Shown here one piece after another: positions 23,101 to 33,769 of a DNA stretch of 64,000 bases (positions are counted from its first letter, which is position 1; the number at the start of each line of letters is the position of its first letter). The notes beneath the pieces were generated by a model. That model made no database searches. It worked only from the letters and a program-made list of their open reading frames with translations, and was not told where the DNA came from. The translations under genes were made by a program, and so were the position numbers. This DNA is from Hydractinia symbiolongicarpus (taxonomy: Eukaryota; Cnidaria; Hydrozoa; Anthoathecata; Hydractiniidae), in the NCBI RefSeq assembly GCF_029227915.1, contig NC_079888.1:9841001-9905000 (forward strand). The letters run 5' to 3'.

Positions 23101-25052
23101 ACCTGTATGGGACTAAAGAAAAGAGGCACACTTAGCAAAGAGGCCAAACCAAAGTAGACAAAAACATTGTGCCGGGATTGTTATGTTTGAAAACACAGGC
23201 AAAATAAGGAAGAAAATAAGAATTTTAATTATCTTTCCACAGTTAATTTATTACTGCTAGCAATGTTGTCAAAATCTATTGGCGGACCTTTTGTAGCAGT
23301 TTATAGTGCATAGTTTGCATTACTAATCATTAATATATATAATCAATCGATATAAACTTAATGGAAATGTTTGGGCCTTTCAGCAGTAATTTATTACTGA
23401 AGTGTAAATCCTGTGTAAATATTCATAATAAATAAATAAAATGTTCATTGCTCACAAAAAAAGTTAATTGTGTTAACAGATCACTAGTTAAAAAAAATAT
23501 ATATATTTTTGCTTTTACCTTAAGAGAAACGTGAATCCAGCCAGTCTTTTTTGCAATCAATGATTTATTTGAATAAATGTTTTCTTTGTAGAGATGACAT
23601 TCAACAAATTCATGTACTTGCATTCCATCAAACATAGTTTCCACTGGTCCAGCATTTGCTCCAAAGCATGTTGCATTGAGCATGCATTTTTTGACACAAG
23701 CTTTTTGATTTACAGCAGTGGTGTTAAGAAAATTGTGGGTTATATTTAAAATGGAATTTTCGGTAGGCTCACCAGCAAAATATGCAAAGAATGACTTTCC
23801 ACCATCATTGGTACCATTTCGACACAAATATTGTGATTCACATGTTTGTGCATTCGCGATTGTGTTGACACTAAAACAGAGTTTATGAATAAAAGTGTTG
23901 GCTAGAAAAATAAGAAGCAAATAAATTGTATCAAACTAACTGCTTGTTTTGAATGGTAGATTTTTTCCCTGTTATTTCTTGATTTATGGGTTAAGTTTTT
24001 TGTGTCTTTTGCTATTTTCTTGCAAATTTATGGCTTTGGAATTACTTTAAGTTATTCTAAATGCTCTACTCTTTTAACTCAGTCTTTGATTAAACTTGTG
24101 ATAGTAGTATTCTATACATACTGAATCTTTTTATCGCGTCACAACAACAACACTTAGTTACTCCCGAGTTTGAGTTTTTTTTGTTCCAACTATATCCTTC
24201 ATAAAGCAGTAAAAAATAACAAAATCGATACAGATAAAAGAACAAAGAGAAGCATGCTGTGTTATGATTAAAAAAACTCACAAGGTGAGATTGTTTAAGG
24301 ATCTAAAATCACTGCAAAAAATATTGGCGCGAGACTGCAATGTCTGTAGCCAGAAGTTATATTTTAGGCTATACTGGATTTACCAAGTTGAACTTCTCCA
24401 AATCCACTTAACAAGGACTTAGGATCTTAGGTTATTTGGTTTAATTTAAATTCTCAAGCCGTAATAATTATTACTAGCGTCAGCATGACTTTCTCCCTCT
24501 GGTATTTCTTTGTATTTCGTGAGACCTAACTTTGCGCTAAAATCAGATCCACGTATACCTATACCTACAGAAGTTCCAGCTGTGGAGTATGATGAATTGA
24601 TGGTTCTAGCCAATCCGAAAAAGAACTGCGTTTTCGCCATTTTTTATTAAGGATTGTGGTTTTAACTATTTTCGTGTTAATATACCGAGGCTTTTCTGTT
24701 TAAGAAAAGCATTTACTTAAGACTTCTTCTATTATAACTTGCGTAAAAAACTTTCTTATACATGATTCCTTACTTCGACAATGTTTGCTTATTTTTTTTT
24801 AGTTTCAGTTATTAAGGTATATTTTGTTGAATATTGTAATTCATGGTCTCCAGATCTCAAACACGTTCTTTAATTTCCAGGTTGACTGGTCAGCCGCAAA
24901 AATATAAAATATACGGATATACCAAGTATATCTGATATATTAAATGACCATAACGTGTTCATTGCAGAAAAAAAAGAAAAAAAGAAAGAAAGAAAGTAAG
25001 TAACTTACAAGAGTAGCAGAATCACAAAAAACATTAACATTTTCATTGCCAT
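12659..25052 (-). CDS. Secreted multidomain protein: signal peptide, PAN/apple-like, EGF, FN2, LamG-like (nine coding exons)
   Basis: Nine minus-strand exons join in phase: 25052-25009, 23870-23519, 21745-21628, 21410-21228, 19676-19475, 19076-18956, 18020-17786, 16824-16675 and 12759-12659. They sum to 1506 bases, 501 codons plus TAG. Splice sites are canonical (GTAAGT/GTAAGC donors, TTTCAG/TTTTAG acceptors); only the exon 7 acceptor (TTTTGAG) is weak. Residues 1-22 form a signal peptide (MAMKMLMFFVILLL...NTIANA). About 24-132 is a Cys-rich PAN/apple-like domain, 136-170 an EGF-like domain with six Cys, 187-232 a fibronectin type II domain, and 235-468 a LamG/concanavalin-like jelly roll. 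A short charged tail follows, with no transmembrane segment, so a secreted matrix or lectin-like protein is likely. The ligand is unknown. Domain calls are by motif. Confidence 0.88.
13540..13777 (-). mobile_element. tRNA-derived SINE or tRNA pseudogene copy
   Basis: On the minus strand, GGTGTAGTGGTAGCC (A-box-like) is followed after about 35 bases by GGTTCGAGTAT (B-box-like), and ends GGAGT/ACTCC could pair as an acceptor stem. Unrelated sequence follows, as in a SINE body. It differs from the two copies at 16134 and 22292. The right boundary is a guess. Confidence 0.5.
15203..15544. mobile_element. 342-bp MITE with TTAA target duplication
   Basis: The left end AGGGGCTACGAAC and the reverse complement of the right end AGGGGCTACGGAAC form inverted repeats; both are flanked by TTAA (15199-15202 and 15545-15548). 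TTAA with an AGGGG-type end fits the Kolobok or piggyBac superfamilies. It is non-coding and lies in the last intron of the PAN-EGF-FN2-LamG gene. Confidence 0.8.
16134..16424 (+). mobile_element. tRNA-derived SINE, copy 1
   Basis: The head has cgactggtgaccttgcggtgg (degraded A box) and gggtttaaaccccaa (B box region), then a body that closely matches 22292-22586 (cagagactataaaagtgtga, cctttctgctta, gatatcttaggcggttgtct, ctgaagaggctat.ctgggt). It ends in gtaaataatag, a tail shared with copy 2. It lies in the last intron of the nine-exon gene. Confidence 0.85.
16675..16824 (-). CDS. Exon 8, C-terminal end of the LamG-like domain
   Basis: The acceptor ATTTAG and donor GTAAGA enclose 150 bases encoding residues about 419-468, including VSQSGSGDVTGVI and YYMIDDFVYFYEKMQP. 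The latter matches the closing strand of LamG-like folds (usually IDDVRIYxxAL). Phases 1 and 1 agree with exons 7 and 9. Confidence 0.85.
16893..17156 (+). repeat. Compound microsatellite (TTCG)51 (TTTA)15
   Basis: An uninterrupted 204-base run of TTCG changes at 17097, without a mixed zone, into 60 bases of TTTA, then two TTCA units. The long RSFV/LFIY-repeat frame here is an artefact of the repeat. Confidence 0.98.
17345..17600 (+). mobile_element. 5'-truncated Helitron-like element, copy D
   Basis: It ends with gtggatttttccac and CTAG|T exactly as copies A-C do, and contains gtcatcaaaattt and the caatagaggcaac phrase found in them. The TCTATATAATAAT start is absent, so the 5' end is lost or diverged; the left coordinate is approximate. 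Confidence 0.65.
17786..18020 (-). CDS. Exon 7, core of the LamG-like domain
   Basis: It encodes residues about 341-418, including YNPLEWRHFGVQFDGTTLNF and YIDSIHVASGA, the diagnostic WxH..vxfdGt.l.lYvDg strand pair of LamG/pentraxin-like folds. The donor is GCAA|GTAAGC. The acceptor (TTTTGAG|AAA) has a short pyrimidine tract, so the first codons are the least certain part of the gene model, though the phase fits. Confidence 0.8.
18956..19076 (-). CDS. Exon 6, LamG-like domain
   Basis: The acceptor TTTATTTCAG and donor CCT|GTAAGT enclose codons for NPDACSELTLALWAKLLLKD and the following strand. CSELTLALWAKL resembles the ftvslWvk strand of LamG-like domains. Phase in 2, out 0. Confidence 0.85.
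19475..19676 (-). CDS. Exon 5, start of the LamG-like domain
   Basis: The acceptor ATTTTTAG and donor CT|GTAAGG enclose 202 bases encoding PTWKFTFDDITNIQNIGTDA and, later, RPGNVLQVSGGAALS. The WxFDd...iG..a start and the 'aL.f.G.....' pattern fit the opening of a LamG-like sandwich. Confidence 0.85.
19720..21180. other. Intron 4 sequence, no further exon seen
   Basis: I see no supported exon: exons 4 and 5 join in phase without anything between. The segment 20500-20900 is richer in G+C than its surroundings and may hold an old element, but I could not define its ends. Confidence 0.4.
21228..21410 (-). CDS. Exon 4, fibronectin type II (FN2) domain
   Basis: It encodes residues about 172-232. 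The segment DYCHYPFSYGGKEYKDCTFD ... AWCGTT ... VFGFCSFG has the four Cys and the FPFxYxGKxYxxC / WCxTT / GFC pattern of kringle-related FN2 modules, which bind collagen or glycans in other proteins. The acceptor TTTAATTTAG and donor TTTG|GTAAGC give phase 1 on both sides, so the module is a symmetrical, shufflable exon. Confidence 0.88.
21628..21745 (-). CDS. Exon 3, EGF-like domain
   Basis: It encodes NTGCDERLCKNNGTCLPGY and NDSFTCECPMSHWGDFC, with the six Cys in EGF spacing (C-x4-C-x5-C, then C-x-C-x8-C) and a Gly before the last. The acceptor TTCTTTAG and donor GAGA|GTAAGT are both strong. Confidence 0.9.
22292..22586 (+). mobile_element. tRNA-derived SINE, copy 2
   Basis: It is better preserved than copy 1: A box tagccttgtggtagagc, B box gggttcaaaccctgg, then the family body and a tail gggtaaataaataa. 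It lies in intron 2 of the nine-exon gene, in the opposite orientation to the gene. Confidence 0.9.
22600..23500. other. Intron 2 sequence, no gene seen
   Basis: The segment from 22635 (cttggtttccactaggg) to about 22960 has repeat-like character and may be a MITE, but no clear matching inverted end was found. Confidence 0.35.
23519..23870 (-). CDS. Exon 2, PAN/apple-like domain
   Basis: It encodes residues 15-132, with Cys at CESQYLC, ACVKKCMLNATCFGANAG and VECHLYKEN. The CxxxCxxxxxCxg...C spacing after a helix (NQKACVKKCML) is the PAN/apple core, a fold used for protein or carbohydrate binding. Several NxS/T sites suggest glycosylation. The acceptor CTGTTTTAG and donor AAG|GTAAAA are canonical; the first base completes a Phe codon split with exon 1. 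Confidence 0.8.
24446..24640 (-). CDS. Small intronic ORF, 64 codons, unknown
   Basis: An ATG in good context (AAAAAATGGCG) opens MAKTQFFFGLARTINSSYST ... GIGIRGSDFSAKLGL ... YYGLRI and a TAA. It lies inside intron 1 of the nine-exon gene, same strand, and is not needed to join exons 1 and 2. Composition is less AT-biased than the intron. It could be a small gene, an alternative first exon or a chance frame; I recognise no family. Confidence 0.3.
   Translation of the reverse strand: MAKTQFFFGLARTINSSYSTAGTSVGIGIRGSDFSAKLGLTKYKEIPEGESHADASNNYYGLRI
25009..25052 (-). CDS. Exon 1, signal peptide of the PAN-EGF-FN2-LamG gene
   Basis: The ATG at 25052 is followed by a hydrophobic run (AMKMLMFFVILLL) and donor TT|GTAAGT. 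An ATG at 25060 just upstream reads only one codon, and later in-frame Met codons fall inside the hydrophobic core, so 25052 is preferred. The phase matches exon 2. Confidence 0.8.
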
Positions 25053-25059
25053 TCTCACA

Positions 25060-28000
25060 TCAGAAAAAAAATGTAGACATAAAACAACCAAGACTTTTTT
25101 TAGCTACAGATGAATTCTTTCAGTCATCTTTTTTAATTCACTACATCAATAAGAGTTAATTAATAATTTTAATATTTCAATATTTAATTATATCATTTTT
25201 TTTTATTTTGACTGTTGCTATGTTATATGTAAAATGGAGGTTCTCAATTCTTATCATGAATTTATCCTCAAAATTAGGTGTTTTCGGGCGAATTTAACCA
25301 TAACTTGTGTGCATTTGCCAAGGGTATTTTTTTTTAGGAAAAACAAAATAGCACTTGGAAAAGAAACTATGCTGTATTTTTTCAAAAAAATGTTACCAAA
25401 GCAATATTTATTTTAATTTAAAGAAAAATCAAAACGAAGAGAATGGAAATTTGTTATTTTTGCCACAAAACAACATATTTTCCACTTGTGGAAAGACATT
25501 ATAGCATTCAAACTCCCTTATTCTCCTATTTTTTTGAATGGTAAAAAGACATAACCTTAGAATCTACGCAATGTTTAATTATTAAATTCTATAATCTGTT
25601 TTGACTTTAGCCGTTGCTATGCCATATATAAAATGGAAAGAGGGACGTGTTTAAAAACGATACAAATTCACATTTCGTATATAAACAGGCTCTAATAGTA
25701 AAAAGTTGACTTCAAAATTCATTTTGCATATTATGTTAACACTTTTTTTATGAAAAATCCTTTATTCTGACTCTCTTACAAAAATATTTTTATCTGTTAA
25801 TGTGATACGAAGAATTAACAATAGCTGTCTGCGCAGCCAAAAATTATTTTTCATTTCATGGTTTCGTTCATACTCATAAAATCTTGATTAACATGGTAAT
25901 GGTATGGACAAACATTATTTTTAGTTTTTACTTAAAAAAATCAAGTCATCCTTCGCAATTTTATTTTTCATTTACTTTTCAACTTCCTATTCGTTTTTCT
26001 TTCAAAACAAGTGAGCGAGTTTCCCTATGTAACTATGGCTTGTATACACCAAAGGGTGGGTATCCTTTAATCTTTTCTAACTGACGGGTTAACGTCAACT
26101 TGGAATCAGCAGGTGATTTCGAAATAGTATAGTCCTTCAAAGTGAACAAGAGGTCTTATCACCTAAACGTCAGCGCCTAGTGAGAAACTTAACATCACTC
26201 GGCATTGAAAGATGAAAATAAGAATCTAGCATGAATACGTAATTATTGTGGTAAATTTTAGTCTCTTTATATTTTTATACTCCTTTATCACGTTTACATG
26301 TTAAGCGGTGGTATGTATCAGGGGATTAATTACATATGTTTCTGGGTGTGTTTTGCTTACCAAATGAGTACGACACAATAAATTAGGCAGCATTCATAAA
26401 AGAAAAGGTATCAAGCAACGTAAACTATTCAACAGATTTTTATTGAAAGATATGAAAATCCTTAACAAAATGTATAACGCAAGTCACTATAATATAATGA
26501 TAAGAAAAAAACGAAAACCGGGGGGTTAATTTACCAAAACCTGGTTATGTGTTCTAATTAAAAATCCCCGGCTGTCTCAAAAAGCAAAATAGCATTGTCA
26601 TTGCTTCTGTTGATGAATTTTTAATTCTCTGTTCTTTGCATATTAAGGATAGTTCATGTATTCTAGATTAAAGTAAATAATTAACGACATGGCTTAATCA
26701 ATTAAGCCATCCTGAGTATAAATCTTAAACAAATTTTAAGATTTTGACCACAAAATCTATAGAGATGTTGATTTAGTTGAAAATTGTGTTTCGTTTGATA
26801 GTGGCCTTTTATCATAGCCATTATTACTGTTTTTTTTCTTTTCACCAATTTCTTTTTACTGAGCTGCGACTTGGGCATATGCCTCTCGGTCGCTACAAAT
26901 TTTATTGCAATATTAGCGTTGGCAAAATGCTAAAATTTATTGATTTAATTAGACAAAAATGTGCTACTTACAGTTTATTTTATACTCACATTTTTCGTAA
27001 CGAAAAAGTCGTAGAGTTTCAAGCTTGACCCCAGCCCCTTTTACCGTGACGGTGAAAAGGCGCTGGTATAGGCTGGTCACGTGGGCATAAAATGAACCAG
27101 ATTGAGATTGAGATTCTCAAAATTTCGATAAAAGAAAAATCATATAAAATCAGGGTAAAGAAATAAGAATGATATTTTTTCACGAAAAGGTAGATTATTT
27201 TTTCTTGTCTACTAGAACAATAAGTTTGGAGCAGTTCTAATAAAAGTTAGCTAAAAATGCGAATAAATTGGCTTTGTACCCCCTGCCCCCGTTATTTCCC
27301 GATTTTCCGTTTGCCGGGAGCGAAAGACTGGGAAGTACACTTAGCAATCAGAAAACGGCTATCGGCTAATTTGAATTATACACGCTTTTTTCTCTTAATA
27401 TTTCGAATTGGAAAGCTTGTACCTTTCTTTGAATGCGCAAAAACGTGTTATATTTATCGCTTCATTAAAAACAAGATTTTAAAGTACCAAATTATCAGCT
27501 TGAATTGGCATCTTTGTATCCTTTTCATGCAAGAGAAGAAAAGTGAGTTGCGAAGGTAGCTATGGATGATTTGAAAGTTAGTTTTACGTTTTTCCTCTTT
27601 GATTTGATGTAGTTAGTTAACTAAATTACTTTTTAGTTCCTGAGGCCGCCATGGAAAATATTTTTTGCTGTCATCCTTCAATCAAATCATTAGCTAGCTA
27701 GATAGATACAGTCAGAAAAAGAAAATTCAATCCACAAGTATTAACAAAACTCTGTCTTTTTAGATTTTGTTATATATAATGTCTTTAAATATTTCCTAAA
27801 ACTCAAGTTGCTTCTTTTTTTGTTGCACCGCGGAAATAAATTTAAGTCACCAATCCCAAACTAACGTGAAAATTCATTCTTTAAGGTATTTGCTCATTTG
27901 TGGTTAAAAACTTTTATACTGTTGCTACTAGCGTCTTTTTACTGATATATGTTGAAAATCTGAACTATTTTATCAAACGGTGTCTTTACCTGGAAGTTCT

Positions 28001-29150
28001 ACTTTGTTAACCTACTTTTGCATGTTGTTAAATTCTTCAACACTCGAACCTCACAATAAATTTTTCAAGAAGTGAGCTATGTACAACGTGTGAAGTCACG
28101 AATGACCAAGTGGAGTTTTGTTTGATAATGGTGGTGACCGTTAATTTACTTATTGTTTTGAGAGATTAGGTTTGGACATATATAAATATATTTAAAAAGA
28201 TAAAAAAATTTAGGGCTTCATCATTTTCTTTACACATCTAGCTTTATGTTTTTGCATTGCGTTTCATAAGCTAACAATAATGTGGTATAGCTAAGTTATG
28301 ATGCGTAAAAACTACTCTTGAATGACCCTTTAAGAATGTGAAACCACATAATAGACCTTAATCAAATTTCCTGTTTTTCGTAACTTTTTGTGTTCAGTAT
28401 GGTAGATTAGTATGCGTGTGATTTTTTTATTACCAGAAAATATTTTTGTAGTGCATTATTATTACTGTCAAAAGCAGAATTTCTGGAGCTTTTGTGTATT
28501 GTGGCAGGGGTTATTTTTAAAATTTCGGAAGAGTTCATTATTTTTTTAGGTCATCTAGCTACACCTCGGAAGTCTGGAAGACAAGAATGTAATCTAACTA
28601 CGTGCGAGACGTGATTAAACAAACAAATTAAACCCTATATGATGTTGTCATTATGATTTTGTAAATTTTTAGATTTAAAAAATTGGATTCAAAATCTGGA
28701 AGTTAATTTTAAATGTTTTGTATTGTTAGATTGCATTCAGAAATGTTCAAAACCCACGCAATTAAAATTTCCAGAAGATAAATTTTGTTTTATTGCACCC
28801 GTTTTCGTCTGATTTGTTCTTGCGTTGTTTTAATGCCTACACAACTTTCGAATTCAGTCCTACTTGGTCTCACTTATGAAACTTTACGGTAGTTCAAAAA
28901 GAAGTGCAAGAAAAATCAGATTCGGGTTTGTTCTTATTTTCTTACAAAATTGAGACTCAGGTAGTTAGTTGTAAGAACAGTTTTGTTTCTATTCATCGGG
29001 AAATATTTGGGTCCTATTCTTATACAGTTGTTCTTACAACAAAAGCGCGTAGTCCTGTCACATTTCCTAGAAATTCCTAAAAAATATACCAGAGCAGGTG
29101 ATTCGAATTGCTCAATTAGTTCTTGCAATTTTTCCGAATGTGGATGGCTC
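25060..29150. other. Intergenic AT-rich region, no gene recognised
   Basis: I see only short frames without codon structure. A hairpin at 27038-27062 (ccttttaccg/cggtgaaaagg) followed by gattgagattgagatt may be the end of a small element. The first few hundred bases above 25052 are the likely promoter of the nine-exon gene, but no clear TATA or initiator stands out. Confidence 0.4.
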
Positions 29151-29204
29151 CTCGAAATTAAAGTCTAGTGTAGCAAAATTGTATTTCGGCAAAAAAAAAA
29201 TACG

Positions 29205-30100
29205 CTAGAGAATCAGTACGCCGTTTTCGCAAAACTGAGTGTCAAATAATCCTATGTTTTTTCCTATCCTGACTACAGCAGGGAGGGGGAGGGTGCTAAC
29301 AGCTTCAAGGCCCATATCCCTGTGAACATTGCCACCTCTGGTTCTTGATGAAAAAATTTTGCTTGCAACTTGCGAGAATGCTTCGCAACCTTTTTTAATT
29401 TTTAGTTTATTTATGCAAATTCTACATATTAACGATTTTGAAGATGAGCCGGGGTGATGTGGCACGTGTTTTCAAAAAGCTGAGGAAATGGTGCTACACT
29501 AAAAGTCCAGCACATGTTAATTGGGGTTACAGAAGGAAAGGTGTCTCCATTGACTCCTAGTATAAGGCTAACCTGGTTCACTAGTGCTTTGTCATTCTGC
29601 ATTATTAATTTAGCAAATGTGTGGATGACCTTTGACTAATAGTCAACACTATATTAATTTAACCAAAACAATAGACTACCTTAACCTTGTTACTTAAGCC
29701 CATAAGTCCATACTACAAACAGGGGCGGGTAAATATGGAGTAGAACACAGTAAGCCTCTTGCTCTTGAACAGTCCAGACGTTTGCCCTCCCACCCTCCCT
29801 GATTAATGTACTAATTAGTTCTGCTTTGTTTTCTTCTATATTCGACACACTAACACAACATTGGTGATGGTATGACGACAATAACAATCTGGTATGCGTT
29901 ATCTCTCACGTTTCTATCGACACGTAAATACGACGTTGGTGATGGAAAGAAGACAAGAACAACCTGACACAATTTATACAAATTCATTGATGTGGATGGT
30001 GACTGGATGCGCGCGCGGCGCGGTCTGATAGTCGATGTTTGATTTAGCTTCTTTACAGAGGGGCTACATTTCATTTGGCTGATAGACCCCACCAAGGTTT
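29205..30100. other. Unrecognised GC-richer stretch with repeated phrases
   Basis: The phrase ttggtgatgg recurs at about 29858 and 29936 with similar following bases, suggesting a diverged short duplication. A minus-strand frame at 29205-29465 (RGGNVHRDMGLEAVSTLPLP) has coding-like composition but no family I know. An inverted pair around 29168 (gtctagtgtagca) and 29490 (tgctacactaaaag) could be the ends of a roughly 330-bp element. Confidence 0.3.
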
Positions 30101-30462
30101 TAGTCCAGAGGCAGAATCAACCTTCTCTGTGCCATTTTCTTTCTTATAATTCCACTAATTCTGGTAGGGGTGCTGGGCTTTCTGAGTTATTCTGTTTAAG
30201 CTTAGACTTGTATGTTCTTTAGGGTTAAGTAAGTTTTTTGTGTAGAGCGTGCCAGTTCATGTCAGTCTGTTATAATGAGACAAACGTTTAATTGTCATTA
30301 ATTGTATTTAATTGTCATGTACTGTCAAAGGTCAGTTGTCAAAATGTTATAGACATATAGTAAAAAGAAGCCCGTGTGGCAACTGCTATGATAAAAACTC
30401 ACCATAATAGACATACAGTGTCAAGAGTCAAGATTCCGTTGTCTTAGGCATGTAGTGCCGGT

Positions 30463-30528
30463 TGTCTTGTCCGTTACAATGCCAGTAATTTGTCAATTGT
30501 CTTGTCTGCTACAGTGTCAGTAATTTAT
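30463..30528. repeat. 33-35-bp tandem duplication
   Basis: ttgtcttgtccgttacaatg...cagtaattt is followed directly by a diverged second copy (ttgtcttgtctgctacagtg...cagtaattt). Confidence 0.7.
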
Positions 30529-30619
30529 TTCAGTACTTAATTTCTAACGAAGCCCAAGAAGCTTTTTCCAAAACAAAGCTATTTTCCATCAAAATAGCCA
30601 GATTTACCAATCCAATCTC

Positions 30620-32020
30620 TTTGAGTGTATATTCAGGCTTTCCGCTCACACGTGTGCCGGATATGAAATTGGTTGGATGTTTGTTGATGCTGTAAATAGC
30701 GGAAAACAAACATTTTCAGGATTTACCATGTGCATAAACAAAACGTACAAGCGCCTGTTTCCGACAGGCAGATCTTTTATGTCCATTCGGACTTTTATTG
30801 CGTGGGCATCGCATATGAAAATCGACTTTTATATGTCCTGCTCTTGGTGCGGCGGAAAATGCAGTTCACTTGCTTGTGATGGAACGAAAATTGGATTAAA
30901 TTTTAAACAAGCATTTGTTTCACCCATTGAACGCTCCAACGAATCTGAAATTTTGGAAACGAAACTGAGACGATTGGATCGGTGCTTTATTCCCATATCC
31001 ATGAACAACACCGGAGTATTTTTCAAATTGGCGCGAGATACTTTTCAACAAATGTGGGGATTTATAATTGATGGGGATTATAACCAAATTTCGTCACTTA
31101 TGTTCGAAGAATATGTGCAGTTACTTGATGATCGAGTTGTACCTTTTTTTTCTCGCGTTTTTCACATACAACAGGAAGGTATAGATCAAAACGAACGATG
31201 CTGTTTACTGATTGTTCCGTTGATGTCATATGTCCTATCGCTTTAGCAGAAAGGCTGAAAAGTTTTTTTAGCATTAGCAATATTGACACTTTGGTGTTTG
31301 CCGAAGATGTTAAGACATATTGTCCTGAGATGACATGGTTAATGATACAATCATTTCTCGTTCATAATGGGACGATTCCCGAGGACAAGCTTAGCTTTTT
31401 CGTACACGTATGCGAGCGTGTAATACTCCACCTGCACCAACTCAGGTACTTATAACCCGGCGAAGTACAGTCGAGCGTACTATTTTACTGAGAATGGAGA
31501 GCAATTGAGAATAATGCGAAGTTTTTCTATGGATAAAAGGGAAATAAATGACACCGCAAATGATGACACCCCAGATGTTAGATGTCGGAAGGTGTACCCG
31601 GACGTGTCCAAAAAAGGAACAACATATTTTTTTGTGGTTTTGTTCTTATCATGGTCACTTTTTTGGGTTTCACATTATAATAGGAAGTGAAGGAAAAAAG
31701 GACGCACTGGCATCATTGTATACCCATTTGGAAAAAGGCCCGAATCCATTTTTTTACGATTTTGCTTGTGGCTTAAGCAAGTACGCCATAAATGCTCTCA
31801 AGCCTACAATAGTAGCAGGTTAAGTGGAATGAACTCACCGAACACAAGTATCTGTGAACAATGTAACAGCTTTCTGCAAAGAATTAAAGCCTCGGCAAAA
31901 TTAATGGGACAAGCGCATTATACGTTTTACGTTCCATTCTTTATACACCAGTGGAATATTAAAGTTTTTAATAATAGCCGGACCAAAATGAAGATTGGCT
32001 ACTACGGTGCGTTTGAGTAG
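30620..32020 (+). pseudogene. KDZ (Kyakuja-Dileera-Zisupton) superfamily DNA transposase, broken
   Basis: Several plus-strand frames (30677-31246, 31198-31455, 31548-31823, 31766-32020) line up with a KDZ transposase in order: SFMSIRTFIAWASHMKIDF, CSWCGGKCSSLACDGTKIG (zinc ribbon then the CDGT Asp), YYFTENGEQLRIMRSF, FLWFCSYHGHFFGFHIIIG, FFYDFACGLSKYAINAL (second Asp), and ICEQCNSFLQRIKASAKLMG (Glu). The usual W.D.fHxxNH segment before the last motif is mostly missing. Frameshifts near 31220, 31455 and 31700 kill it. KDZ enzymes are DDE-type; terminal repeats were not located. Confidence 0.8.
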
Positions 32021-32029
32021 ACACTGACT

Positions 32030-32860
32030 AAGAAGATTGTGCAAAACGATATAAAGTAACATTATCAGGTTACAAAAGTGCTAGGCCAATGATCTATTAT
32101 TAAATATGCTGCGTGAATTTTATATAGAAGCCTGAATATTTGCGAACATAAAAAAATTTCCACGTATAATACAATAACTGTACTGTTTGTTTCATAATTT
32201 GTTAACATAATATCTAACTATCATAAAAATGTTATTGTCACTGCTCTTAACGCCTTGTTTACACTTAGGAGCTAACATCGTTACGACTTTACCAAGATAT
32301 GTAGTGTGCGTAGGTGTAAAAGGTGTTAATAACTTTTTCGATAATGTCAAAGTTCAGGTAACAAAGCTCTTGATACTTAACACAGACTTCTTACTGTTTT
32401 CAATCAAAGCTGTTTAAATACTTAATAAATTCTATTTGAAAATCTGCCTTAGAAATAGAAAAGAAGTGCTTTCAATAAAATTATTTTATATACATATAGC
32501 AAAGCAAATATGTTTTTGGTTTACATATATACATGCTTGACACCATTGTAACAAACATTAATTCAAGTTTTTATAAGTTTCATGTCTAGCTTTTTCATAT
32601 TCAGTGTTCATGCTGCTACTGAGTATAAGATATATAACAAATAAAAAAATATATATAACTAAGGCAACATATTGTCTTCCTCTATGACCATAGAATGTGC
32701 TGCTATATTTGTATGCCAATCTTTTCGTAGATCCATTTCATGTCTCATTATTCACATCGCAAATCTCATTTCTTCCCAAGCTATATAAATAAGGAAAATA
32801 TATTATCTAATAATAAATACACAGTTTCACATTGTCAATCGCCAAATATGTAAATAATTA
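32030..32860. other. No gene recognised
   Basis: AT-rich sequence between the KDZ remnant and the next SINE; no frame or repeat that I can support. Confidence 0.4.
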
Positions 32861-32863
32861 TTG

Positions 32864-33140
32864 TGGCGCCGTAGGTTAGTGGTTTTAACTCTCACACTTT
32901 GTGTGGGAGACTGGGGCTCAATTCCTCTTGGTAGTGATTTAATATGGGCAAGTAAATGTTACCATAACCTAAGCCATATGAGGGAAATTGGGGCATGGCC
33001 GCTTTTCCTAAAACCAGCAGTAACCAACAGTATTTTGAAGTAACCACCAGAGAGCCACCAGCATTTTGAACTAACCAACAGAGAAACAGCAGTTTTTTGT
33101 AAGTAACCACAAGAGAACGATTAGTTAAGTAGATAAAAAC
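32864..33140 (+). mobile_element. tRNA-derived SINE with internal short repeats
   Basis: The head tggcgccgtaggttagtgg (A box) and ggggctcaattcc (B box) are 40 bases apart, as in a tRNA. The body is followed by three to four diverged copies of a roughly 33-base unit (gtaaccaacagtattttgaa, gtaaccaccagagagccacc, ctaaccaacagagaaacagc, gtaaccacaagaga). It is a different family from the 16134/22292 SINE. Confidence 0.7.
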
Positions 33141-33750
33141 GAAATGAATGCAACTACCGCTTCGAATGTGCAACATGTTATAATGTACGCAACAGTTCAT
33201 GACACGTTATTTCTGAAATGTTTACGTCTGGTGTGAGTCGGGCTTTATGCAACAATTGATTAAAAGTGTGAAGGCCTTTTTATAAAAAAGTCTGCGTAAC
33301 TCAAAATGAGCATTAAATACTCAAGGATTCCCCATCTATATTACTTCCAGGCCTTTCCTGGAAGTGATAGACAGGGTATATCCCTTAAATTTGTGAGGCC
33401 AGCCATGTAAAATATGCGCATTTATCTAGTAGGTTTAAGTAACAGTCATACTTAGTAACACTTATGTCTACAAAGTACATGTCCTTTTGAAGTGCATTAT
33501 AAAGGCTTTAGAGTACTCTGCTAGAGTGCGTATCATCAGTGAGTGCTTATGGTAACATAGCTAGCTACATTTTTATGCAAATTGCCATTAAGCTAGACAA
33601 AAAAAAAAGGAAAGTTGGGTGACTATACCCTGTATTGTGTCGAGCTAGCTATAGATTTTGTGTTGCAATTACCTCAACAAAAATGTTTAGCTACCAAGAA
33701 AGGTAAAAAGTAAAGGTCCTGTTGTATATAGTCAGCATTCCTTGTGAATC
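33140..33750. other. No gene recognised
   Basis: AT-rich with several tagctagc words. The 5' end of the LINE that follows may begin in here. Confidence 0.35.
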
Positions 33751-33769
33751 CCATAATATTCAGTTTTTT

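Noticed and set aside
32864-32935. Functional tRNA gene
   Set aside because: A and B boxes are present, but the arms do not pair into a proper acceptor and T stem, and a SINE body follows.
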